Shown one piece after another: positions 45,213-52,961 of a stretch of DNA of 64,000 bases (position 1 is its first letter; every line of letters begins with the position of its first letter). The position numbers and the translations under genes are program-made. The notes beneath the pieces were generated by a model. It was not told the origin of the DNA, made no database searches, and saw only the letters and a program-made list of their open reading frames with translations. The DNA comes from Psychroserpens algicola (GTDB lineage: Bacteria; Bacteroidota; Bacteroidia; Flavobacteriales; Flavobacteriaceae). The DNA lies in assembly GCF_014526325.1 (NCBI RefSeq), contig NZ_JACNMJ010000001.1:682001-746000 (forward strand), in the 5' to 3' direction.

Positions 45213-45521
45213 TTAGATATTATGATTTGTAAGTTCTCCATCGGCATTGATAATCAATACATCGCTAAGATGAAGTAATGTTAATATTGAAGGCAGCATT
45301 GATAACGGATATGTTACATTGATAAAACCGCCTCGGTTTATAAAAGCAGGTTTGTGTTTTTCCATAGGTTTTGAAGAAAATTGGAAATCGGCAATGATGC
45401 TTTGACTCTGATTTTCATCATCATCTTTATGACTCGTTTCAAATCCATATAACCTTATAGCGGTTTTTGAAGGAGATGTTTGTATAGTGTACCTATGAAT
45501 TTTTGCTGGATAAGTGATCAT
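45213..45521 (-). CDS. Small protein of unknown function, first gene of the large operon
   Basis: The 102-aa protein has no signal or TM segment. It begins MITYPAKIHRYTIQTSPSK, is beta-prone in the first half (AIRLYGFETSH) and ends in a hydrophobic stretch (MLPSILTLLHLSDVLIINADG) that looks like a buried helix-strand rather than a membrane anchor. The gene starts the operon and is 12 nt from the peptidoglycan hydrolase gene, so it is probably part of the same system. No family is recognised. Length, spacing and absence of competing frames support it as real. Confidence 0.7.
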   Translation of the reverse strand: MITYPAKIHRYTIQTSPSKTAIRLYGFETSHKDDDENQSQSIIADFQFSSKPMEKHKPAFINRGGFINVTYPLSMLPSILTLLHLSDVLIINADGELTNHNI

Positions 45522-45858
45522 TGTAGTCTTGTATTTTTACTCGTAAATATTCGTTCTAAATTGTAAGTAAAAGTACTAACAGATTGTATTATATTTGAAA
45601 TATAAAATACTGTTTTTCAGGTGGTTATATTCCTGTATTTAAGAAAGAAAAAACCTTATCAGATATGGGAAATTCCTCTAGCACAAAAAAATAACCCCTT
45701 TAAAAAAAAGGGGTTTTATGACACATAAATAGTTAGTGAATTATAGTATATAATGCTTTACAAGCAACTATTAAAAACTCAAGATGAATTTACTGCATGA
45801 GTTTTTGTTTAGAGGACTTTATTCTATGTCGCATCTTAGGGAAGTTGGTCTTATTAAA
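45522..45858. other. Intergenic region upstream of the large operon
   Basis: These 337 bp contain no gene. They must hold the promoter of the large operon, but no exact TAnnTTTG octamer is found on the minus strand; the nearest is a TACTTTTA-like site about 45 bp before the start at 45521. Two hairpins (45693-45715 and 45773-45806) end the signalling operon on the left. Confidence 0.6.
45693..45715 (-). terminator. Intrinsic terminator of the two-component operon
   Basis: AACCCCTTT and AAAGGGGTT pair around a 5-nt A loop. On the minus strand the hairpin is followed by ATTTTTTTG. It lies about 145 nt after the response regulator stop and separates the signalling operon from the large operon. 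Confidence 0.75.
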
Positions 45859-46500
45859 TTACAAATTCACAATTTTATTTTTGATGGCATAAAGTACTAG
45901 TCCAATTTTATTTTTAATATGGAGTTTTTGAAATAAGGTATCTCGATACCCATCAATAGTTTTCGGACTTAAAAACATTTTTTCGGCAATCTCTTTATAT
46001 GTGAGTTCAGAGCAAACTAATTTAATAAATTCAATTTCTCGTTCTTTTAATTTGTTTTCAGAAGGCCCTTCATCATTTAAAGAGTTTATTAAAATATTAG
46101 CCACATTCTTGGTATGATAATACCCAGTTTCTAAGACTTCTTTTAGTGCTGTTTCTAGAACTTCTTTTTCTACATCTTTTAATAAATAGCCTTTAGCTCC
46201 AGCTTTTAGCATCTTAATAATAGTTTCATCATTGCCTTCTACCGAAAGTGCAATGACGCTAATTTGGGGATATTCTTTTTTAATAATTTTGGTAGTTTCG
46301 ATACCATTTAAAATTGGCATGTTTACATCCATTAATACAATTTCAGGAAGCGTATTCGAATTTTTAAGTTGTGTTAAAAGTTCCTCCCCATTTTTACAGA
46401 TATAAGGCACTTCAAAATTGTCAAAAGAATTTACTAGACCAGCTATAGCTTGTGAAAGCAATATATGATCTTCTACGATAATTACATGATGTGTTTTCAT
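45859..46500 (-). CDS. NarL/LuxR-type response regulator
   Basis: The 213-aa protein has a receiver domain (1-120) with phospho-acceptor Asp58 in IVLMDVNMPILNG and the conserved Lys in GAKGYLLKD. The C-terminal LuxR helix-turn-helix (about 150-210) reads LKEREIEFIKLVCSELTYKE and MFLSPKTIDGYRDTL. It should be phosphorylated by the kinase encoded 3 nt upstream and bind paired inverted sites. A perfect TACGTAG/CTACGTA inverted repeat before the operon (48786-48801) is a candidate target. Confidence 0.95.
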   Translation of the reverse strand: MKTHHVIIVEDHILLSQAIAGLVNSFDNFEVPYICKNGEELLTQLKNSNTLPEIVLMDVNMPILNGIETTKIIKKEYPQISVIALSVEGNDETIIKMLKAGAKGYLLKDVEKEVLETALKEVLETGYYHTKNVANILINSLNDEGPSENKLKEREIEFIKLVCSELTYKEIAEKMFLSPKTIDGYRDTLFQKLHIKNKIGLVLYAIKNKIVNL

Positions 46501-46503
46501 AGG

Positions 46504-47247
46504 TTAATATTTATATGTAATTATTAATTTGGTGCCTATATTTGGTTTAGAAAAAATTGAAACATTGGCATTAACCAGCTGTGCTCTATTTTTAATATTG
46601 TTTAACCCAATCCCTGAGAAATTATTCTTTTTTTCAGAGTCAAATCCTTGTCCGTTGTCCTTGGCTGTAATTAATAATTCTTCAGGTTTGTAATTTACTT
46701 TGACAACAAGATTACTTGCTTTAGCGTGTTTGATTGTATTTGAAAAAAACTCTTGCAAAATCCTAAAAAATACAATTTCAGTTTTTTCATTTATTTTTTT
46801 TTCTTGACCTTCAATCTGAATAGAAGCATTGATAAAATTAAGCCTGTTAAAACGCTCTATTTCTTGAGCTATAGCCTCTGTAAACTTCATTTTCTTGAGC
46901 ACATCAGGATTAATTTGTTTAGAAAGTGATCTCAGTTCAGTTAATCCTTTATTCAATGTGTCTTTGACCTCTTCAATATCAGATGCGTTTTGTAATTGTA
47001 TTTTGGCTAAGGTTAACAATTGACCTATATTATCGTGCAATTCCCAACTGATATTTCTAAAGGTTTCTTCTCTTATTTCTATTTGCGTTTTGGCTATTTC
47101 TTGTTCAAAATGTTTTTCAATTTCTTTCTGCTTTAACAGTAAAGTATTTTTACGTTTTTGAAAAATCAAAAATAAAACCACTAGTATTAAACACAGAAAT
47201 ACGAGTGTAAAAACTGCTACTAATATTGTTTGTTCTTCTCTCCCCAT
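46504..47247 (-). CDS. Membrane sensor histidine kinase (HisKA_3 type)
   Basis: About 247 aa from ATG 47245-47247. One N-terminal TM helix (about residues 7-29) leads into a coiled coil and the HisKA_3 dimerisation helix with His71 in ISWELHDNIGQLL. The HATPase domain contains FFSNTIKHAKA (N box), DNGQGFD and GIGLNNIKNRA. It lacks a large sensor domain, so signal input may come from the partner membrane protein or lipoprotein of the same operon. The start lies 27 nt inside the end of the multi-TM gene. An earlier in-frame start (47268) would overlap more and puts YYRIY before the TM helix. Confidence 0.93.
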   Translation of the reverse strand: MGREEQTILVAVFTLVFLCLILVVLFLIFQKRKNTLLLKQKEIEKHFEQEIAKTQIEIREETFRNISWELHDNIGQLLTLAKIQLQNASDIEEVKDTLNKGLTELRSLSKQINPDVLKKMKFTEAIAQEIERFNRLNFINASIQIEGQEKKINEKTEIVFFRILQEFFSNTIKHAKASNLVVKVNYKPEELLITAKDNGQGFDSEKKNNFSGIGLNNIKNRAQLVNANVSIFSKPNIGTKLIITYKY

Positions 47248-47879
47248 ATAAATCCTATAATAAAACAAACATTTAATATTATACTTAAAATACTACTAAT
47301 TTCAAGAATGTACTCTAAGTTTACGACTTCCGTAAAATAATTTCTTATCACTCTTATAGGAAGATTTCCTGATAGGTATAAAAGGTAGCCAACACTAATC
47401 CAAAACAGGATGTTTTTTTTAACAAACAAAACCTCGTTTGTATTTAATAATTCTGAAAAATAAAATACAATGCTTATGATTAGAAAAATTGAAGCCATTA
47501 AAAAAGGAATCGTTTGTACTTGGATAAAATAATTTTCAAAACATAAATTGATAAAAAAACCAATGATATAGGTTAGTAAAAATATTTTAGTCCATTGTTT
47601 ATGCTTTGCCTTGCTTAAAGACCTGTTGAATAGTAAAAACAGAAACGAGAAATTAATGAAATGAAAAACATTATAAATAATAATATTGTTAGTATATCCT
47701 ATTTTTTTTAATAAAAAACCGAAAAACTCGTTGATGGCTGTATACCATAAAATAATTAAAAAATACTTTAGAAAAGTGCGCTTGTATTTGAAGTAATAAA
47801 TAGTTCCAATAATTGCAACTATCAGTTCTATGTACTTAATACTACTCCTTAATGAAAAAGACGACACCTCTATCAACAT
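47220..47879 (-). CDS. Multi-TM membrane protein, possible sensor partner
   Basis: The 219-aa protein is almost entirely hydrophobic, with about six to seven membrane helices (for example YIELIVAIIGTIYYF, FHFINFSFLFLLFNRSL and FLMASIFLIISIVFYFSELL). There are no catalytic residues or known motif. Similar 7TM-like proteins precede HisKA_3 kinases in Bacteroidota, where they may supply the missing sensing part; that is inference. The gene overlaps the kinase gene by about 28 nt and starts 5 nt after the lipoprotein stop, which supports a functional unit. Confidence 0.85.
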   Translation of the reverse strand: MLIEVSSFSLRSSIKYIELIVAIIGTIYYFKYKRTFLKYFLIILWYTAINEFFGFLLKKIGYTNNIIIYNVFHFINFSFLFLLFNRSLSKAKHKQWTKIFLLTYIIGFFINLCFENYFIQVQTIPFLMASIFLIISIVFYFSELLNTNEVLFVKKNILFWISVGYLLYLSGNLPIRVIRNYFTEVVNLEYILEISSILSIILNVCFIIGFIWGEKNKQY

Positions 47880-47884
47880 ATTAA

Positions 47885-48574
47885 TTAATTATTAGGTGGC
47901 GGAGACATTTCTCCTTCATTAAAGATTGTACTGATGGTCGTTTTATTACTTTCTTGGGCTAATAGGCTTCTTGCACCAAAACTACTTTCTAAATTAATAT
48001 CTGTTTTGTTATAAGTATCTAATCGAAGCTTCTTATCGTAATCCAACATGAGTTCTTCGACGATTTTAAAAGACCCTTTTAATACATTATCTCCTTTGGA
48101 TTCAATAACAAATGGTAAATGATTTAAGTTGACATTTTTTTCTGTTGATCTTTTATTTTTAACAGTTGGTATCATGAAAAAAGTCTGCTGTCTCGGATGT
48201 TTAATACGTTTCCCATTAAATTCATTTGAATTTGGATATGCAGCAAAATATAGACGTAGTCCGCTAACATCCTTTGTAGGGTTTTCCTTTTGTATCGTCT
48301 CAACAAAATGGATGTATGTTTTCATATCATCTAAAGAAACCCAAACAAATTTGGTATCTTGAAAAGTACTATCGTTGTAATGGTTTTGTAGAATAGGTTC
48401 AATTAAATTGGTTCTACTATTATGAAATTCGTGGAACATATCAATGCCTTGTTGTTCTGAGATGATATGCTTTTTAAATAAATTATCGAATGTCTGTTTT
48501 TTCTTTTTCTCACAAGAAAAGACAGCAATTACTATTAGTAATAAAATAACGGATGAGCGATAAAAAGTTTTCAT
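47885..48574 (-). CDS. Lipoprotein of unknown function, first gene of the signalling operon
   Basis: The 229-aa protein has a lipoprotein signal (YRSSVILLLIVIAVFSCEKK, lipobox Cys about residue 21). The mature part is mixed alpha/beta with KFVWVSLDDMKTYIHFVETI, a segment GLRLYFAAYPNS and QQTFFMIPTVKN. No family name is recognised. Its place in front of a multi-TM protein, kinase and regulator suggests an envelope-facing sensor or its modulator. The C-terminal tail EGEMSPPPNN is polar. The upstream region contains the TACGTAG inverted repeat. Confidence 0.82.
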   Translation of the reverse strand: MKTFYRSSVILLLIVIAVFSCEKKKKQTFDNLFKKHIISEQQGIDMFHEFHNSRTNLIEPILQNHYNDSTFQDTKFVWVSLDDMKTYIHFVETIQKENPTKDVSGLRLYFAAYPNSNEFNGKRIKHPRQQTFFMIPTVKNKRSTEKNVNLNHLPFVIESKGDNVLKGSFKIVEELMLDYDKKLRLDTYNKTDINLESSFGARSLLAQESNKTTISTIFNEGEMSPPPNN

Positions 48575-48961
48575 GTTAGCTGTTTTTGAGATGTTAAAGT
48601 TAATTTGTACGATGTTATATAATGGCAGGAAAAACCCCTAAAGTGATAGCGTGAATGTCCTGTTTTTTTGTTGTATTTCATCATCCAACTCAAAGCAAAA
48701 ACAAGAGTAAAAAACATCTTGATTTTTTGAAAGTAGTTATAGATGCTTTGTAATTAAAATTAAGCTAATTATTTGGTCTTTTTTGTACGTAGTTCTACGT
48801 ATATATTCTTCCCTAATAAATATACAAATAATTGATTTTCAATACAATATATTTTTATTTATAAAATTGAAAAGAGATGGATACGGCGTTTTAAGCCATT
48901 AAACTCATTTTATTTGAGCTTGACAGCTATGATATTCTAACAATGATTTAAAGCAAAAAAT
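48575..48961. other. Intergenic region with palindromic operator
   Basis: These 387 bp contain no gene. They serve as the upstream region of the signalling operon, and the TACGTAG inverted repeat at 48786-48801 is the only clear structure. No exact TAnnTTTG element was found on the minus strand. Confidence 0.6.
48786..48801. promoter_or_regulatory. Perfect inverted repeat TACGTAG-TT-CTACGTA
   Basis: Two 7-bp arms separated by TT form a symmetrical site about 215 bp upstream of the lipoprotein start. It is a candidate binding site for the LuxR-type response regulator of the same operon. Confidence 0.55.
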
Positions 48962-50035
48962 TTAAAATAACTTCATCTGACCATCCTTATAAATCTCATG
49001 TAATTCAGTGTTAAGCTTAGGTATAGATTTCCCTTTAAAATATTTAAGTCGTGCTAATGCCACAAGATCATTAATTTGCTTGGCAATTTGCCCTTCACCT
49101 CTCATGCGTTGCCCAAAACGTGAATCATTGAGTGTGCCGCCATGACAATTTTCAATTTGATGCAATACCTTGTCTGCCCTATCTGGCATGGTTTTATGAA
49201 TCCAGTCTGTGAAAATTTCACCAATCGCTCCATTCAATCTAACAATGGTATGGGCTATACTTGATGCTCCAGCTTCAGAAACCGCCTTTGCTAATGGTAA
49301 AATCTCATGACTGTTAATAGATGGGATTATTGGTGCTAACATTACGTTAACTGGGATACCATTATCGCTTAAAACTTTAACCGTTTCCAGACGTTTTTTT
49401 ATGGTTGCTGTTCTAGGTTCAAGAATACGTCTAGTGGTCTCAGATAAAGATGTAATAGACACATTTACACTTACCAAATTATCCTGAGCTAAAGCCTTAA
49501 GCATATCTAAATCTCTAAGAATTAAAGCATTTTTTGTAATAATACCTACTGGGTGTTTATATCTTAAAAAGACATCTAAACATTGTCTTGTAATTTGAAA
49601 TTGTTGTTCCGCAGGCTGATAGCAATCTGTATTTCCAGACATAATAATAGGGTAAGCTTTCCAGCTTTTACGCTTGATATAGGCTTCTAATAATTTTGGC
49701 GCATCTTTTTTAACTAAAATTCGTCGTTCAAAATCTAAACCAGCACTAAATCCCCAAAACTCATGACTATTTCTAGCATAGCAGTAAATACAACCATGCT
49801 CACAGCCTTGATACATATTCATTGAATACGCCATCCCAACATCTGGACTCTTCACTTTATTGACTATAGTTTTAGGAAATACTTGAAGGTATAAGGTTTT
49901 ATTTTGATCAGGAACTTCACCCTCTTTATAACAATACTCTAAAAAATCATCACGCTGTTCGTGACTCAATTCAAAAAAACGATTGTGTACATTTTGTTGA
50001 GCACCACGACCTTTTATGAGAGATTTTTTAAACAT
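48962..50035 (-). CDS. Radical SAM protein of the PA0069/spore-photolyase-like family
   Basis: The 357-aa protein has the radical SAM cluster motif with Cys78, Cys82 and Cys85 in YQGCEHGCIYCYARNSHEF, and later family motifs such as PIIMSGNTDCYQPAEQQ and NVSITSL. This C-x3-C-x2-C motif with YCYAR is typical of PA0069-type proteins related to the DNA lyase SplB. It should cleave SAM to make a radical; the substrate of this subfamily is not known. It is a single-gene unit. The sequence upstream is very AT-rich. Confidence 0.9.
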   Translation of the reverse strand: MFKKSLIKGRGAQQNVHNRFFELSHEQRDDFLEYCYKEGEVPDQNKTLYLQVFPKTIVNKVKSPDVGMAYSMNMYQGCEHGCIYCYARNSHEFWGFSAGLDFERRILVKKDAPKLLEAYIKRKSWKAYPIIMSGNTDCYQPAEQQFQITRQCLDVFLRYKHPVGIITKNALILRDLDMLKALAQDNLVSVNVSITSLSETTRRILEPRTATIKKRLETVKVLSDNGIPVNVMLAPIIPSINSHEILPLAKAVSEAGASSIAHTIVRLNGAIGEIFTDWIHKTMPDRADKVLHQIENCHGGTLNDSRFGQRMRGEGQIAKQINDLVALARLKYFKGKSIPKLNTELHEIYKDGQMKLF

Positions 50036-50115
50036 ATTTTGTGATTTTTTGTAAAATTACAAAATTATATAATACAAAAAATCACACTATATTTCTTTTA
50101 TCAACAAATTGTTTT

Positions 50116-50898
50116 TTATTGTCCTGGAAAATCAGCTTCACGCTTTTCTAAGAATGCTGAAGTTCCTTCCTTGAAATCTTCGGTTCCAAAACACTTACCA
50201 AATTGTTTAATTTCTGTTTTAAAACCATCGACGCCATCTTTATAGTTTGCATTAATCGATTTGATAGCGCCTTTAATTGCCACAGAAGAATTTCTCATAA
50301 TTTTACCAGCTATCTTTTCAGCAAGTGCTATCAACTCACCCTCACCAGTAACATGATTTACCAAACCATATTCTAAGGCCTTATTTGCGTCTATCATTCC
50401 GGCTGTCATAATCATTTCCATAGCACGACCTTTACCTACTAATTGTGGTAAACGCTGTGTCCCACCATAGCCAGGAATAACACCAAGAGAAACTTCTGGT
50501 AAGCCCATTTTTGCATTAATACTTGCAACTCTAAAATGACAAGCCATAGCCAATTCTAAACCACCTCCTAGAGCAAAACCATTAACTGCAGCAATTACAG
50601 GTGTCGATAAATTTTCGATATAATCGAACAATAACTCTTGTCCTTTTGCTGCTAATTTTCCTCCTTTTTTAACATCAAAATCTGCAAATTCACTAATATC
50701 GGCTCCTGCCACAAAAGCTTTTTCACCACTTCCAGTTATAATAATGACTTTTGTATCCTTACTCTCGTTTGCAACTTCAAGTGCATCGTGTAATTCTTGA
50801 ATAGTATCTCTATTAAGTGCATTAAGTTTACTTGGTCTATTGATCGTAATTTGAGTAATTCCGTTACTTGTCTGTGATAAAATATTCTGGTAAGTCAT
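50116..50898 (-). CDS. Enoyl-CoA hydratase/isomerase (crotonase family)
   Basis: The 260-aa protein shows the crotonase oxyanion-hole segments AFVAGADISEF (about residues 61-71) and NGFALGGGLELAMAC (about 105-119). The two catalytic Glu of hydratases appear in GLPEVSLGVIPGYGGTQRLPQ. It should hydrate 2-enoyl-CoA in fatty acid beta-oxidation. Length is normal for the family. It starts 14 nt downstream of the NtrY-like kinase gene, so both may share a transcript. Confidence 0.92.
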   Translation of the reverse strand: MTYQNILSQTSNGITQITINRPSKLNALNRDTIQELHDALEVANESKDTKVIIITGSGEKAFVAGADISEFADFDVKKGGKLAAKGQELLFDYIENLSTPVIAAVNGFALGGGLELAMACHFRVASINAKMGLPEVSLGVIPGYGGTQRLPQLVGKGRAMEMIMTAGMIDANKALEYGLVNHVTGEGELIALAEKIAGKIMRNSSVAIKGAIKSINANYKDGVDGFKTEIKQFGKCFGTEDFKEGTSAFLEKREADFPGQ

Positions 50899-50912
50899 AA
50901 TGTATTGTCTTA

Positions 50913-52367
50913 TTAAATCTTCGGAAATGTAACCGTAAAAATGGTTCCTTTGCCTTGTTGAGATGTAAAGGTAATATTTCCTTTATAAGTTTCAACAATA
51001 TTTTTAACCATAGCTAGTCCTAGTCCCATTCCGCTGGTTTTTGTGGTAAATTTGGGTTCAAAGATTTTACTTTCATTTTCTTCGGAAATACCAACTCCGT
51101 TATCTTTTACAGTTAGTTTTACCATCTCATTTTCTAATGATACTCTGACTTCAATTAACGGATCAATTTTGTCTTCTGGGATAGCTTGAATTCCGTTTTT
51201 AACCAAATTGGTAACAACACGTATCAATTGCGTACGATCAAAATTTGCCATGATGGTATCATCTTCAGAAGAAAATCGTATATAATCTTCGCTAAAAATA
51301 TCTAAGCCTAATTTAACAATGTTTGACACATTAAGTGTTTCATTTTGTTGAGCTGGCATCTTAGCAAAATTGGAAAAGGCAGAAGCTATAGAACTCATGG
51401 TGTCTATTTGCTGAATAAGCGTTTGACTATATTCATCTACTTTTTGATGGATATGTTCATCTTCGGGATTAAATTTTCGCTGAAAGCTCTGAACACTCAA
51501 TCGCATAGGAGTTAAGGGGTTTTTAATCTCGTGAGCAACCTGCTTAGCCATTTCTCGCCATGCTTGCTCTCGTTCGCTTGTCGCTAACTTTACTGCGCTT
51601 TCCTCTAGCTCATCAATCATACTATTATAAGAATTGACTAAGGTTGATATTTCTTCACTGGATGATGTGATATCAATTCTTTTATTACGTTTTTCTAAAC
51701 GCGTTTCATTAATCTTATCGGAAATTGTTTTTAAGGTTCGGGTAATATACTTTGATAATAAAAAAGCTAAGATTATGGCAATTAGCATCATAAATAAATA
51801 CGCATAACCCAAACGTTCTAAAAACTCGTTAAGCTCTTTATTTAAGAAATCGTCATTTTCTAAATACGGTAAATTTAATATCGCTAATGGCTTAGATTTG
51901 GTATCGTATAAATAGGAATAGGACGACTGAAATGTTTCACCGTTTTTCTGATTTTTCACAACATACCGATGTTCGGCCGTATTAGAAATTTCATTTAAAA
52001 CATCGGTCTCTATACATCTTGAGATTGAATCGTTTGCAAAACTAGCTTTCGACGTAATTAAAAGCGTGCCATCGGTATTATATAGGTTAATTCTTAAACT
52101 ATGTATTTCAGCAATTCTATAAATTTCATCTTTAAAAATAAGAGGCACTTTATCTGTTTCAACAGGATAAGTTGTTTCTCTAATCACATAGTTAATATCA
52201 CTAATTATGGCTTTTTCTTTGCGCTCTAAACGCTCTTTGTGATAATCAATTGCTTCTTCGTTATATTGATATATGGTCACACCTGCTATAAGTATAGATG
52301 CAATGAGCACCAATAATATCATAGCAATGAAAATGCGGACTCTTAAAGACAATTTATTTAATCTCAT
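50913..52367 (-). CDS. NtrY-like sensor histidine kinase
   Basis: The 484-aa protein has two membrane helices (about residues 11-31 and 186-206) flanking a periplasmic sensor domain, a HAMP segment (about 207-260), HisKA with His279 in QVAHEIKNPLTPMRLSVQSF, and a HATPase_c domain with KNGIQAIPE, KDNGVGIS and KTSGMGLGLAMVKNI. The HEIKNPLTP sequence is typical of NtrY/PAS-type kinases. The ligand is unknown, and no response regulator is adjacent. It is followed by an enoyl-CoA hydratase gene and preceded, in its direction, by hemJ. Confidence 0.92.
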   Translation of the reverse strand: MRLNKLSLRVRIFIAMILLVLIASILIAGVTIYQYNEEAIDYHKERLERKEKAIISDINYVIRETTYPVETDKVPLIFKDEIYRIAEIHSLRINLYNTDGTLLITSKASFANDSISRCIETDVLNEISNTAEHRYVVKNQKNGETFQSSYSYLYDTKSKPLAILNLPYLENDDFLNKELNEFLERLGYAYLFMMLIAIILAFLLSKYITRTLKTISDKINETRLEKRNKRIDITSSSEEISTLVNSYNSMIDELEESAVKLATSEREQAWREMAKQVAHEIKNPLTPMRLSVQSFQRKFNPEDEHIHQKVDEYSQTLIQQIDTMSSIASAFSNFAKMPAQQNETLNVSNIVKLGLDIFSEDYIRFSSEDDTIMANFDRTQLIRVVTNLVKNGIQAIPEDKIDPLIEVRVSLENEMVKLTVKDNGVGISEENESKIFEPKFTTKTSGMGLGLAMVKNIVETYKGNITFTSQQGKGTIFTVTFPKI

Positions 52368-52412
52368 CTTAATTTTTGTAGTTCCTTAAATGTATCAATA
52401 ATTGAGCCATTA

Positions 52413-52961
52413 TCAAGCATCAGGGTTTTTACGTCTAATATTTTTATACCATTTAAAACCTAACATCAGTAAAATTCCAAGGGCCAAAATTCCTATAACT
52501 CCAAACACCCAATTGATGGCACTTTTCAGAATAACTAAAAACACCACTGCAAACAAAATAAAAGTAGCACCTTCGTTCCATAACCTCATAAAATTTGATG
52601 TTTTATTTACCTCATCCCGTTGCAATTGCTTATAAAACTGATGTGTTTTTAAATGATATAAAATTAGCAAAACAACAAAGGTTAACTTCACATGCATCCA
52701 TGGTAGCTTTAACAACACTGGGTTTAAAACCAATAACCAAACAGCAAAAAAAGTGGCTAGTATTGCCGAAGGCCAAGTGATGATATTCCATAAGCGTTTC
52801 GCCATTAATTTAAGTTGCCTCCCAAGAATTTCTTTTTCAGGCGATGGTTTTTGAAATGCTTCTATTTGATATACAAACAACCTAGGAATATAGAACAAAC
52901 CTGCAAACCAGGTAATAATAAAAATAAGATGTAGTGCTTTTATATAATTGTAATACTCCAT
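52413..52961 (-). CDS. hemJ: HemJ-type protoporphyrinogen oxidase (UPF0093)
   Basis: The 182-aa four-TM protein begins YYNYIKALHLIFIITWFAG, the hallmark start of HemJ with the conserved His (His11), followed by IPRLFVYQIEA and a late Lys-Trp segment (FKWYKNIRRK). HemJ oxidises protoporphyrinogen IX to protoporphyrin IX, the step before ferrochelatase. hemH is about 4.5 kb upstream on the same strand. Its start overlaps the stop of the BNR-repeat protein by one base, suggesting co-transcription. Confidence 0.9.
   Translation of the reverse strand: MEYYNYIKALHLIFIITWFAGLFYIPRLFVYQIEAFQKPSPEKEILGRQLKLMAKRLWNIITWPSAILATFFAVWLLVLNPVLLKLPWMHVKLTFVVLLILYHLKTHQFYKQLQRDEVNKTSNFMRLWNEGATFILFAVVFLVILKSAINWVFGVIGILALGILLMLGFKWYKNIRRKNPDA

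Noticed and set aside
27030-45521. Prophage, contractile injection system or type VI cluster
   Set aside because: No tail tube, sheath, baseplate, capsid, terminase, AAA ATPase or integrase was seen; only wall-directed domains overlap with such systems.
45773-45806. AAAAACTCA / TGAGTTTTT hairpin as main terminator
   Set aside because: Nine pairs but a 16-nt loop and few G-C pairs; the hairpin at 45693-45715 is much stronger.
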